A program made the translations under genes and the position numbers. DNA of 64,000 nucleotides. It comes from an uncultured Rhodobacterales bacterium (GTDB lineage: Bacteria > Pseudomonadota > Alphaproteobacteria > Rhodobacterales > Rhodobacteraceae). The notes under the pieces are model-generated. The model was not told the DNA's origin. It ran no database searches and saw only the letters and a program-made list of their open reading frames with translations. Positions 8,671 to 15,605 of this stretch are shown piece by piece. Location: NCBI GenBank assembly GCA_903845215.1, contig CAIMWI010000006.1, positions 1 to 64,000 on the forward strand. The letters are read 5' to 3'. Numbering within the stretch: the first letter of the stretch is position 1; each line of letters starts with the position of its first letter.

Positions 8671-9840
8671 GTGGCGCCAAAGGCTCCAGCGGGCCTTCGC
8701 TTTGCGTGGCACCCCCAAGCGCGGCTGTTTGATGCAACGGGGCAGGCTGTGGCGCGCGGCGTGCCCCAATCTGGCGTGATCTCCGACCAGCCAGCGGCGG
8801 CGGCACTATCCGCCTTGGGCGGGTCTGCCTTTCGCATCGGTGGCAGCGGGCCTGCACCCGCACCTGCCCCAGAGGCGGTGTTTGAAACCCTCACCGGCGG
8901 GTCCAGCGGCGCGCCGCGGCGCATCAGGCGCAGCCAAGCCAGTTGGATCGCCAGCTTTGGTGTGAATGCGGGGCTTTTTGGTATCGGCCCCGACAGCCGT
9001 GTCGCGATTTTGGGCCAGCTTGTCCATTCGCTCGCCCTATACGGCGCGGTCGAGGCGCTGCATCTGGGTGCAGAGTTGCACCTGCTGGACGGCCTTCGCC
9101 TTGACCGCCAACGCGCGGCACTCGCGCAGCGGCGGGTGGGTCTGTTGTACGCCACCCCCGCCCAGATGCGGCTTTTGGCAAACGCTCGCGGCCCAATTTT
9201 GTCCGATTTGCGGGTGGCGCTGGTCGGGGGATCAAAGCTTGATCCGGCCCTGCGAAAGGTCTTAGCCCAGATGGCACCCATGTGCGCGGTGCATGAATTC
9301 TACGGCGCAGCCGAGGCAAGCTTTATCACGCTGGCCGGACCGGACACGCCTGAGGATTCGGTGGGCGCCCCCTATCCCGCTGTCGATCTGCGGGTGATCG
9401 ACGGCGAAGTCTGGGTGAAAAGCCCCTATCTGTTCGAAGCCTATGCCAATGACGCTGGCTCAGCCCGCTGGCAAGATGGTTGGCTGTCGGTGGGCGAAAG
9501 GGGGGCGCTGCGGGATGGCCAGTTGTACCTGTCTGGCCGCGCCAGCCGTATGGTGAAAGTGGCCGATCAAGCCGTTTATCCCGAAGAGATCGAAACCTTT
9601 CTTTTGTCGCAAGCAGGTGTCGCCCAAGCCGCTGTTCTGCCGCGCCCCGATGGTTTGCGCGGGGTGCATTTGGTGGCGGTGCTGCAAGGGGATGAACGCC
9701 AAACCACGGTCATTCTGCACGCCTTGCGCGCCAAGTTCGGTGCCCTTAAAGCCCCCAAAACCTTGATCTGGCGTGACGGCTTTGCGCTGCTGCCCTCTGG
9801 CAAACCCGATCTGGTCCGTTTGGGCGAGGATTTGCCATGA
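8671..9840 (+). CDS. Short AMP-dependent acyl-CoA synthetase/ligase-like protein
   Basis: A 389-residue member of the ANL adenylate-forming superfamily, shorter than the usual 500-550, mainly at the N-terminus. Motifs seen: a phosphate loop variant TLTGGSSGAPRR (about residue 72), YGAAEASFITL (the YGxTE motif, about residue 211), GRASRMVKVADQAVYPEEIE (hinge, about residue 290) and a C-terminal SGKPD with the expected catalytic Lys. It likely activates a carboxylic acid to an acyl-CoA or acyl-AMP; the substrate is unknown. It starts with GTG 5 bp after aroQ and overlaps the thiolase-like gene by ATGA, suggesting the two work as a pair. Confidence 0.8.
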   Translation: MAPKAPAGLRFAWHPQARLFDATGQAVARGVPQSGVISDQPAAAALSALGGSAFRIGGSGPAPAPAPEAVFETLTGGSSGAPRRIRRSQASWIASFGVNAGLFGIGPDSRVAILGQLVHSLALYGAVEALHLGAELHLLDGLRLDRQRAALAQRRVGLLYATPAQMRLLANARGPILSDLRVALVGGSKLDPALRKVLAQMAPMCAVHEFYGAAEASFITLAGPDTPEDSVGAPYPAVDLRVIDGEVWVKSPYLFEAYANDAGSARWQDGWLSVGERGALRDGQLYLSGRASRMVKVADQAVYPEEIETFLLSQAGVAQAAVLPRPDGLRGVHLVAVLQGDERQTTVILHALRAKFGALKAPKTLIWRDGFALLPSGKPDLVRLGEDLP

Positions 9841-10919
9841 CATGGATCATCGCCGCCCGCCGCACAGCTGTGGCCCCCGCCAACGGGGCGTTCCGGCGGC
9901 TTTTGGTGCACGAATTGGCAGCCCCCGTGATCTGCGCGTGTTTGGCGGATGCGGGACTTGAGCCCCGCGAGGTGGACGAGGTGATCGTGTCGAACGCCTT
10001 GGGTGGTGGCGGCAATCCAGCACGTTTGGCGGCCTTGGCAGCAGGCTTGCCCGAGGCTGTGGCGGGCCTGTCGATCGATCGGCAATGCGCGGGCGGGTTG
10101 GACGCGATCTTGCTGGCGCGGGCCTTGGTGGAAAGCGGGGCTGCGCGCCTTGTGGTGGCAGGCGGGGCGGAAAGCTATTCCCGCCGCCCGATCCGCATGG
10201 CGACCGACCCCGACGGTGGCCCAGCGATACCCTATGACAGGCCCGCCTTTTCGCCTTTCCCCGACCGCGACCCTGACCTGCACATGGCCGCTTGGCACTT
10301 GGCCCAAAGGCTTGGCCTGACGCGAGCACAGATGGATGCTTGGGCGATATCCTCGCACACCAAAGCATTGGCCGCGCGCACCCGCCTGAGGGACGAGGTT
10401 GTGCCGTTGGCTGGCATTTTCGACGACGCCTTCACCCGCGCCTTAAGCCCCGCATTGGCGGCGCGGGCGTCAGGTTTGGTGGGGGATATCACGGCGGCCA
10501 ATGCGGCGGTGGCGGCGGATGGGGCGGCGTTTGTGATTGTATCAGATCGCCCGCTTGGGCCGAACCCGCTGCGCATACTGGCGGGGCATACCTGCGGGGC
10601 AGATCCAGCTGAACCGGGCCTTGCGCCCGTGCCAGCGGTGGCCCAAGCGCTGCGCAGGGCTGGCTTGGCCCCAACGGCCATGCATATGGCCGAGGTGATG
10701 GAGGCCTATGCTGCCCAAGCCATGGCCTGTGTTGCAGCCTGCAGCCTTGACCCCGCCATCGTCAACCCCGACGGTGGCGCTTTGGCGCGCGGCCACCCCA
10801 TCGGGGCCTCTGGCGCTATTCTGGCGGTGCGGCTGTTTCATGGCCTGACGTCAGGCAACGGCCTAGCCACCATCGCCGCTGCGGGCGGTTTGGGCAGCGC
10901 CCTGATCGTCAACCGTTAA
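9837..10919 (+). CDS. Thiolase-family protein lacking the second catalytic cysteine
   Basis: A 360-residue thiolase-fold protein. The acylated nucleophile is kept (Cys84 in RQCAGGLDA) and so is the His of GHPIGASGA (about residue 320). Where classical thiolases have the LCIGGG base cysteine, this protein reads ATIAAAGGLG, with Ala at about residue 347; the usual NEAF motif reads MEAY. It therefore may not perform ordinary reversible Claisen condensation or thiolysis and could be an acyltransferase or SCP2-thiolase-like enzyme. It is translationally coupled (ATGA) to the acyl-CoA ligase and converges on bioY, sharing TTAA as the two stop codons. Confidence 0.82.
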   Translation: MTWIIAARRTAVAPANGAFRRLLVHELAAPVICACLADAGLEPREVDEVIVSNALGGGGNPARLAALAAGLPEAVAGLSIDRQCAGGLDAILLARALVESGAARLVVAGGAESYSRRPIRMATDPDGGPAIPYDRPAFSPFPDRDPDLHMAAWHLAQRLGLTRAQMDAWAISSHTKALAARTRLRDEVVPLAGIFDDAFTRALSPALAARASGLVGDITAANAAVAADGAAFVIVSDRPLGPNPLRILAGHTCGADPAEPGLAPVPAVAQALRRAGLAPTAMHMAEVMEAYAAQAMACVAACSLDPAIVNPDGGALARGHPIGASGAILAVRLFHGLTSGNGLATIAAAGGLGSALIVNR

Positions 10920-11458
10920 GCCCGCGACAGCAAAGCCCCCGGCCGTGCTTGGGCGATGGCTTGGGTGACCAGTGCGGCGAGCACCGCTTTGATCAGATCG
11001 CCTGCCAAGAACGGTGTGGCCAACAAAGCGGCCTCGGGCAAAGATTTGCCAAGTGTCAGGGCCATGCCTGGAATGCCAAAAGCATAAAGCACCCCTATTC
11101 CACCCAGAACGGCCCCTGCCAAAGCCGCCACACCAACCTGCACCTGCCAGCGTTCCACCACCAACCCTGCAACATATGCGGCAAAGGGAAAGCCGATCAA
11201 ATATCCTGCCGAAGGCCCGACAAACAGGCCAATTCCGCCCCGCCCGCCTGACAGCAGCGGCAATCCTGCCGCCACCAGCACGACAAACAAAACCACCGCC
11301 AGAAAGCCGCGCTTGGCCCCAAGAACTGTGCCACACAGCATGATCCCCAAGGACTGTGCGGTGATCGGCACACCGCTGATCAGGTCAATCTTGGGGATCA
11401 GACCCAAGACCGCGATCAGGGCTGCAAACAGGGCGATATGGGTCAGGTTGCGTTCCAT
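10916..11458 (-). CDS. bioY: Biotin transporter substrate-binding S component BioY
   Basis: A 180-residue integral membrane protein with about six hydrophobic segments, the biotin-binding component of an ECF transporter. Family features: IPITAQSLGIMLCG-like segment (VPITAQSLG, about residue 30), the GGRGGIGLFVGPSAGYLIGF stretch (about residue 71) and a basic, Ala-rich C-terminus. It is third in the leftward order bioM-bioN-bioY, 29 bp after bioN. Its stop codon overlaps that of the thiolase-like gene on the other strand. BioY can work alone at low capacity in some bacteria, but here the BioM and BioN partners are present. Confidence 0.92.
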   Translation of the reverse strand: MERNLTHIALFAALIAVLGLIPKIDLISGVPITAQSLGIMLCGTVLGAKRGFLAVVLFVVLVAAGLPLLSGGRGGIGLFVGPSAGYLIGFPFAAYVAGLVVERWQVQVGVAALAGAVLGGIGVLYAFGIPGMALTLGKSLPEAALLATPFLAGDLIKAVLAALVTQAIAQARPGALLSRA

Positions 11459-11487
11459 GGGCAGGGTCCTTTCAAAGTGGCCCTCAC

Positions 11488-12084
11488 TTAGCCCGCCCCG
11501 CCCCGCGCACGCAAGGCCTCGGCGACGCGGTCGGCATCGTCAAGGGTGGCCAACAACACAGGCATCAAAATGCGCCATCCCGGGCGACGCGGGCTGCGGG
11601 CGGCAAAGGCCATCGCGATCTGGGCATAGCGCAGCAGCATCACCGGCACAAAGCGGATCACCAGCGCGACCGACAGCGCCAAGACCTGCGGCTTCAGGCC
11701 AAGCCGCGCCAAGGGGCGGGCAAGGCGGGTCAAAAGCGCCAATATCTCGGCCAGTTCGGTCGTCATCGTCACAGCATTCGCAAGCCCAACGGCCGCGCCT
11801 AAGCGGGCAATCACGCGCAAAGCCACCCAAAGGTCCCCCAGCCATAGGTGCCAAAGCGCCACCAGCGCAACAAAGGGCCAAAGCGGGCGTAACATCCCAA
11901 GCCAATGGGCAAAAAACACCCGCCCCCCGCTGGCTGCCAAGGCCAAGACCAGCGCCACAGCCCCTGCCAGCCAGATCCCCTCTAGCCGCATCATGGCGAG
12001 CGTCCACGCACACAGCGCCCCCAGCTTGACCCAAGCCGGAACACGGTGCGCCCATGTTCTAACCGGAGAGGTCAGCGTCAGCAT
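11488..12084 (-). CDS. bioN: Biotin ECF transporter transmembrane component BioN (CbiQ/EcfT family)
   Basis: A 198-residue membrane protein coupling the BioM ATPase to BioY. Several hydrophobic segments are followed near the C-terminus by the EcfT Ala-Arg-Xaa-type coupling helices, seen as FAARSPRRPG (about residue 145) and AEALRARGGAG at the end. The start at 12084 (MLTLTSPVRTW) overlaps the end of bioM by 26 bp; a longer in-frame version from 12132 lies wholly inside bioM and is less likely. Assigned to biotin by its bioM and bioY neighbours, since EcfT proteins themselves show no specificity. Confidence 0.88.
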   Translation of the reverse strand: MLTLTSPVRTWAHRVPAWVKLGALCAWTLAMMRLEGIWLAGAVALVLALAASGGRVFFAHWLGMLRPLWPFVALVALWHLWLGDLWVALRVIARLGAAVGLANAVTMTTELAEILALLTRLARPLARLGLKPQVLALSVALVIRFVPVMLLRYAQIAMAFAARSPRRPGWRILMPVLLATLDDADRVAEALRARGGAG

Positions 12085-12784
12085 CCAGCCCCCCGATCCG
12101 CGCCATCTCGGCGGTAAATGCGCCAAGAACATCCCCCGCCGCCCCGTCTTGCGCCACGCGGCCGCCGTCCAGCCAGATCACACGATCACAATCTGCCACA
12201 GCAGCGGGATCGTGGCTGATGGTGATGATCTGTTGCCCCAAACCCGCCAACCTGCGCCGCAAACGCGCTTGCGACGGCAGATCCAGCGCTGCAAAGGGTT
12301 CGTCTAACAGCAGCGTCGCAGGCTGCATGGCCAGAATCGACAAAAGGCACAGATACTGCCGCTGCCCTTGGCTTAGGCTATGGGTCGCGGCCCCCTCCCA
12401 GTGCGCGCGCCCTTCCGCTGCCAACAGACGGCGCGCTTGCCTGCGCGCCTCATGGGCGGTTTGTCCCATCTGGGTTAAACCGAAGGCCAGTTCTTCGCCC
12501 ACGGTGGGAAACAATATCTGGTGATCGGGGTTTTGAAACAGGATCCCCACGGCGGTTAGCATGGCCTTGCGGTTGCGCGCAGGGTCTAATCCTGCCACCC
12601 GAACCGACCCGTCACTTGGTGCCACCAGCCCCGCCATGACGCGCATCAAGCTGGTCTTTCCCGACCCGTTGCGCCCGACAATCCCGATGCGCGCCTCGTT
12701 TAGGTGTAGGTCAATGTCCGTCAAGATGACCTTGCCGGCCACGCCGTAGCCCACCCCGCGCAATTCGATCCCAGACGTCGCCAT
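12059..12784 (-). CDS. bioM: Biotin ECF transporter ATPase component BioM
   Basis: A 241-residue ABC ATPase of the CbiO/EcfA type. Walker A GRNGSGKTSL (about residue 38), Q-loop FQNPDHQ (about residue 85), signature SLSQGQRQ (about residue 137), Walker B TLLLDEPFAALD and the switch His in ISHDP are all present. It is the first gene of the leftward bioM-bioN-bioY operon; the start at 12784 (MATSGIELRG) is the nearest to the family N-terminus. No BioR-type operator (TTATCTATAA-like) was found upstream. Confidence 0.9.
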   Translation of the reverse strand: MATSGIELRGVGYGVAGKVILTDIDLHLNEARIGIVGRNGSGKTSLMRVMAGLVAPSDGSVRVAGLDPARNRKAMLTAVGILFQNPDHQILFPTVGEELAFGLTQMGQTAHEARRQARRLLAAEGRAHWEGAATHSLSQGQRQYLCLLSILAMQPATLLLDEPFAALDLPSQARLRRRLAGLGQQIITISHDPAAVADCDRVIWLDGGRVAQDGAAGDVLGAFTAEMARIGGLDADADLSG

Positions 12785-12840
12785 ATCCACCGCCCCTAGC
12801 CCTTGGTGCGCTTTAGCCGCCAAACCGCCCCGCGCAAAGC

Positions 12841-12871
12841 AAAAAGGGCGACCGTTGCCGCCGCCCTTTCA
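12841..12871 (-). terminator. Intrinsic terminator after gabT
   Basis: On the minus strand an 8-bp stem AAAGGGCG / CGCCCTTT with a GC-rich loop is followed by further T's, about 40 bp after the gabT stop and before the bioM leader. Confidence 0.6.
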
Positions 12872-12907
12872 AACTCTCATCAAACCCCTGAAAGGTGTGG
12901 CGGGGCC

Positions 12908-14185
12908 TTAGCCCTTTTGCGCCGCCGCCACGGACTCTTCCAAAATCACCATCGCTTCGGTGAAATGCGCGTCTGGGATCGTGATGGGCGCCAAAAAGCG
13001 CACAACGTTGCCGTAGACGCCGCAGGTCAGCAGGATCAAACCGCGCTTTTGCGCCTCGTTCTTCACGCGGTTGGTAAAGCCTGCGTCGGGTTCGTGGTTG
13101 GCGGGGTTGGCGAATTCGACCGCAACCATGAAGCCCGGTCCGCGGATGTCGGAAATCTCGGGCGTGGTCGAGCGGATCGATTCCAGCTTTTGCTTCAGGC
13201 GGCTGCCCAGTTCATTGGCGCGGGCGCAAAGCTTTTCGTCTTCGATCACATCCAGCACGGCATGGGCTGCGGCGATGCCAATCGGGTTGCCGCCATAGGT
13301 GCCGCCCAGACCGCCGGGATTGGCGGCATCCATCAGGCTGGCCTTGCCAGTCAGGGCCGCGATGGGAAAGCCACCGCCCAGACCCTTGGCCATGGTCGTG
13401 ATGTCAGCCGCGACACCGTAGCCTTCCATGGCAAACATCGTGCCGGTGCGGGCAAAGCCGGTTTGCACCTCGTCAGCGATCATGACGATGCCATGTTCGT
13501 CGCACAAAGCGCGGATCGCTTTGACCAGATCGGTCGGCGCGGGGTAAAACCCGCCTTCGCCCTGCACCGGTTCAAAGATAATCGCCGCAACCCGACCCGG
13601 ATCAAGATCGGCCTTAAACAGCTTGGTGATCCCGGCCATGGCATCGGCGGTCGAGATGTGGTGCACCTCTTGCGGGAAAGGCACGTGGTAGACATCGGGC
13701 ATCATCGCCCCGAAGCCCTTCTTATAAGGTTCCACCTTGCCGGTCAGGGTCATGCCCATAAACGTGCGCCCGTGAAAGGCCCCGCCAAAGGCGATAACCG
13801 CCGAACGCCCCGTGGCATAGCGCGCCACCTTGATGGCGTTTTCCACGGCTTCTGCGCCCGTGGTCACAAAGACCGTCTTTTTATCAAAATCGCCCGGAAC
13901 GATGGCATTCAAACGCTCAGCCAAGTGGATGTAGTTTTCGTAAGGCAGCACTTGGTGGCAGGTGTGGGTGAAACGTTCCAGCTGCTTATGGACGGCCTCG
14001 ATCACTTTGGGGTGGCGGTGGCCGGTGTTAACCACGGCAATGCCAGCGGCAAAGTCGATGTAGCGGTTGCCTTCGATGTCCCAGACTTCCGAGTTCAGGG
14101 CCTTGTCGACATAGATCTGGGTTTGCATCCCCACGCCACGGGCAATCGAATCAGTCCGGCGAAGGGCGACATCTGCGTTCTTCAT
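12908..14185 (-). CDS. gabT: 4-aminobutyrate aminotransferase (class III PLP aminotransferase)
   Basis: A 425-residue PLP enzyme transferring the amino group of GABA to 2-oxoglutarate, giving succinate semialdehyde. Seen: FAAGIAVVNTGHRHP (about residue 47), TTGAEAVENAIKVAR (about residue 107), FHGRT, EPVQGEGGF (about residue 200), the PLP-contacting IADEVQTGFARTG (about residue 233) and the Schiff-base Lys in TMAKGLGGGFPI (about residue 266). Two adjacent ATGs occur (14188, 14185); 14185 gives better spacing from AGGAG. No gabD lies next to it. It could serve GABA made by amine breakdown at 54-60 kb, but that is inference. Confidence 0.9.
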   Translation of the reverse strand: MKNADVALRRTDSIARGVGMQTQIYVDKALNSEVWDIEGNRYIDFAAGIAVVNTGHRHPKVIEAVHKQLERFTHTCHQVLPYENYIHLAERLNAIVPGDFDKKTVFVTTGAEAVENAIKVARYATGRSAVIAFGGAFHGRTFMGMTLTGKVEPYKKGFGAMMPDVYHVPFPQEVHHISTADAMAGITKLFKADLDPGRVAAIIFEPVQGEGGFYPAPTDLVKAIRALCDEHGIVMIADEVQTGFARTGTMFAMEGYGVAADITTMAKGLGGGFPIAALTGKASLMDAANPGGLGGTYGGNPIGIAAAHAVLDVIEDEKLCARANELGSRLKQKLESIRSTTPEISDIRGPGFMVAVEFANPANHEPDAGFTNRVKNEAQKRGLILLTCGVYGNVVRFLAPITIPDAHFTEAMVILEESVAAAQKG

Positions 14186-14371
14186 CATGCTCTCCTGTGC
14201 ACCGCATCGGGGGAAATGGCCTGCCCCTGCGGCTTTGACGCTATTTGCACGAAGTTTGCCTGCGGTTTCAATCCCATCAGCGGCTTTTTTCGGGCGGGTG
14301 GTGACAGGGCAGGGCGCGGTTTACGCTTCTTTAACCGTTCTTGGCGCAATTTTGCCGAGATCGGAGCCCTA

Positions 14372-15496
14372 ATGTCGTATCTGCCCACCCAAGAAGACCC
14401 CACGCTTTGGCTGCAACTGATCCGCTCGCGCAGGATTGGCCCTGTCACCTTTCACAGGCTTCTGGCCGAGCATGGCGGTGTCGAAGCTGCGCTGACCGCT
14501 TTGCCAGAGATTGCAAAAGCGGCGGGCATTGACGACTACGAAGTTTGCCCCCTTGGCGTGGCGCGCCATGAATTGGCCCAAGGCCGCGCTGCAAAGGCGC
14601 GGCTCTTGCGCTTTAATGGGGCGGACTACCCGCAGGCCTTGCTTACGCTGCCCGATGCGCCGCCCGTGGTTTGGGCGCAGGGGGACGTGTCTTTGCTCAA
14701 TCGGCCTTCGGTGGCCTTGGTGGGCGCACGCAATGCCTCTTCCTTGGGCCTGCGGATGGCCCGTCGGCTGGCCTTGGCTTTGGGCGGGGCAGGGCAGGTG
14801 GTGGTTTCGGGTCTTGCGCGCGGCATAGATGCTGCGGCGCATGATGCGGCACTTGCTACGGGCACTGTTGCGGTGCAGGCGGGTGGGGTGGATGTGATTT
14901 ACCCTGCAGAAAACGCTGAATTGGCCGCGCAAATTCTGGCACAGGGCTGCCGCATTTCTGAACAGCCGATTGGAATGCCGCCCCAAACTCGCCATTTCCC
15001 GCTGCGCAACCGAATCATCTCGGGCTTGTCGCGGGCTGTGGTGGTGGTCGAGGCGGCTGCGCGTTCGGGTTCCTTGATCACGGCAGAGACAGCGTTGGAG
15101 CAGGGGCGCGAGGTTTTCGCCGTGCCCGGCCACCCTTTTGATGCCCGCGCCGAGGGCTGCAACCGGCTGATCCGCGACGGCGCAACGCTGCTGCGCGGGC
15201 CGCACGACCTGTTTGAAGGGCTGGGGATTGTGGTGAAAGGGGTGCAGCGCAAAGACCCCAGCGATCAGGCCCTTTGCGACCCACCCCCCGGACCCGTTCC
15301 CGCCCCTCGCCCTTTGGGCGACACGGCCGCGCTGCATGCGCAAATCTTGGCCAAGCTTGGTCCATCGCCATTGGCCGAGGATCAATTGATCCGAGACTTG
15401 GCCCTGCCCGCCGCTGCCTTGACCAGCGAACTTGTCACGCTGGAACTGGACGGCAAGATTGAACGCCAATCTGGCGGATTGATCGCAAGGCGCTGA
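14372..15496 (+). CDS. dprA: DNA-processing protein DprA
   Basis: A 374-residue protein that loads RecA onto incoming single-stranded DNA during natural transformation. An N-terminal SAM-like region (about 1-90) precedes the extended Rossmann DprA domain: ALVGARNASSLG (about residue 115), VSGLARGIDAAAHDAAL (about residue 145), FPLRNRIISGLSRAVVVVEA (about residue 208), RSGSLITAETALEQGR and FAVPGHP. The C-terminal winged-helix (DML1-like) region is present from about 310. The start at 14372 has GGAG at good spacing; the same frame is open far upstream antisense to gabT, which is chance. The next gene is topA, a common dprA neighbour. Confidence 0.93.
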   Translation: MSYLPTQEDPTLWLQLIRSRRIGPVTFHRLLAEHGGVEAALTALPEIAKAAGIDDYEVCPLGVARHELAQGRAAKARLLRFNGADYPQALLTLPDAPPVVWAQGDVSLLNRPSVALVGARNASSLGLRMARRLALALGGAGQVVVSGLARGIDAAAHDAALATGTVAVQAGGVDVIYPAENAELAAQILAQGCRISEQPIGMPPQTRHFPLRNRIISGLSRAVVVVEAAARSGSLITAETALEQGREVFAVPGHPFDARAEGCNRLIRDGATLLRGPHDLFEGLGIVVKGVQRKDPSDQALCDPPPGPVPAPRPLGDTAALHAQILAKLGPSPLAEDQLIRDLALPAAALTSELVTLELDGKIERQSGGLIARR

Positions 15497-15605
15497 ACGG
15501 CGCCAAAGCCCCGGTTGACATTCCGCGCCAATCGCCCACATCTTGCGCCGCTGTGCAGATCGGGGCTGATTGCCATGGTCGCTTGGCGCGTTTGAAAGGA
15601 ATTCC

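Noticed and set aside
12785-12842. Possible BioR operator upstream of bioM
   Set aside because: No TTATCTATAA-like palindrome could be found there or before bioY.
12803-14371. Open plus-strand frame of over 500 codons running antisense to gabT into dprA
   Set aside because: It continues in frame with dprA by chance; gabT on the other strand has full family motifs, and dprA has its own ribosome site at 14372.
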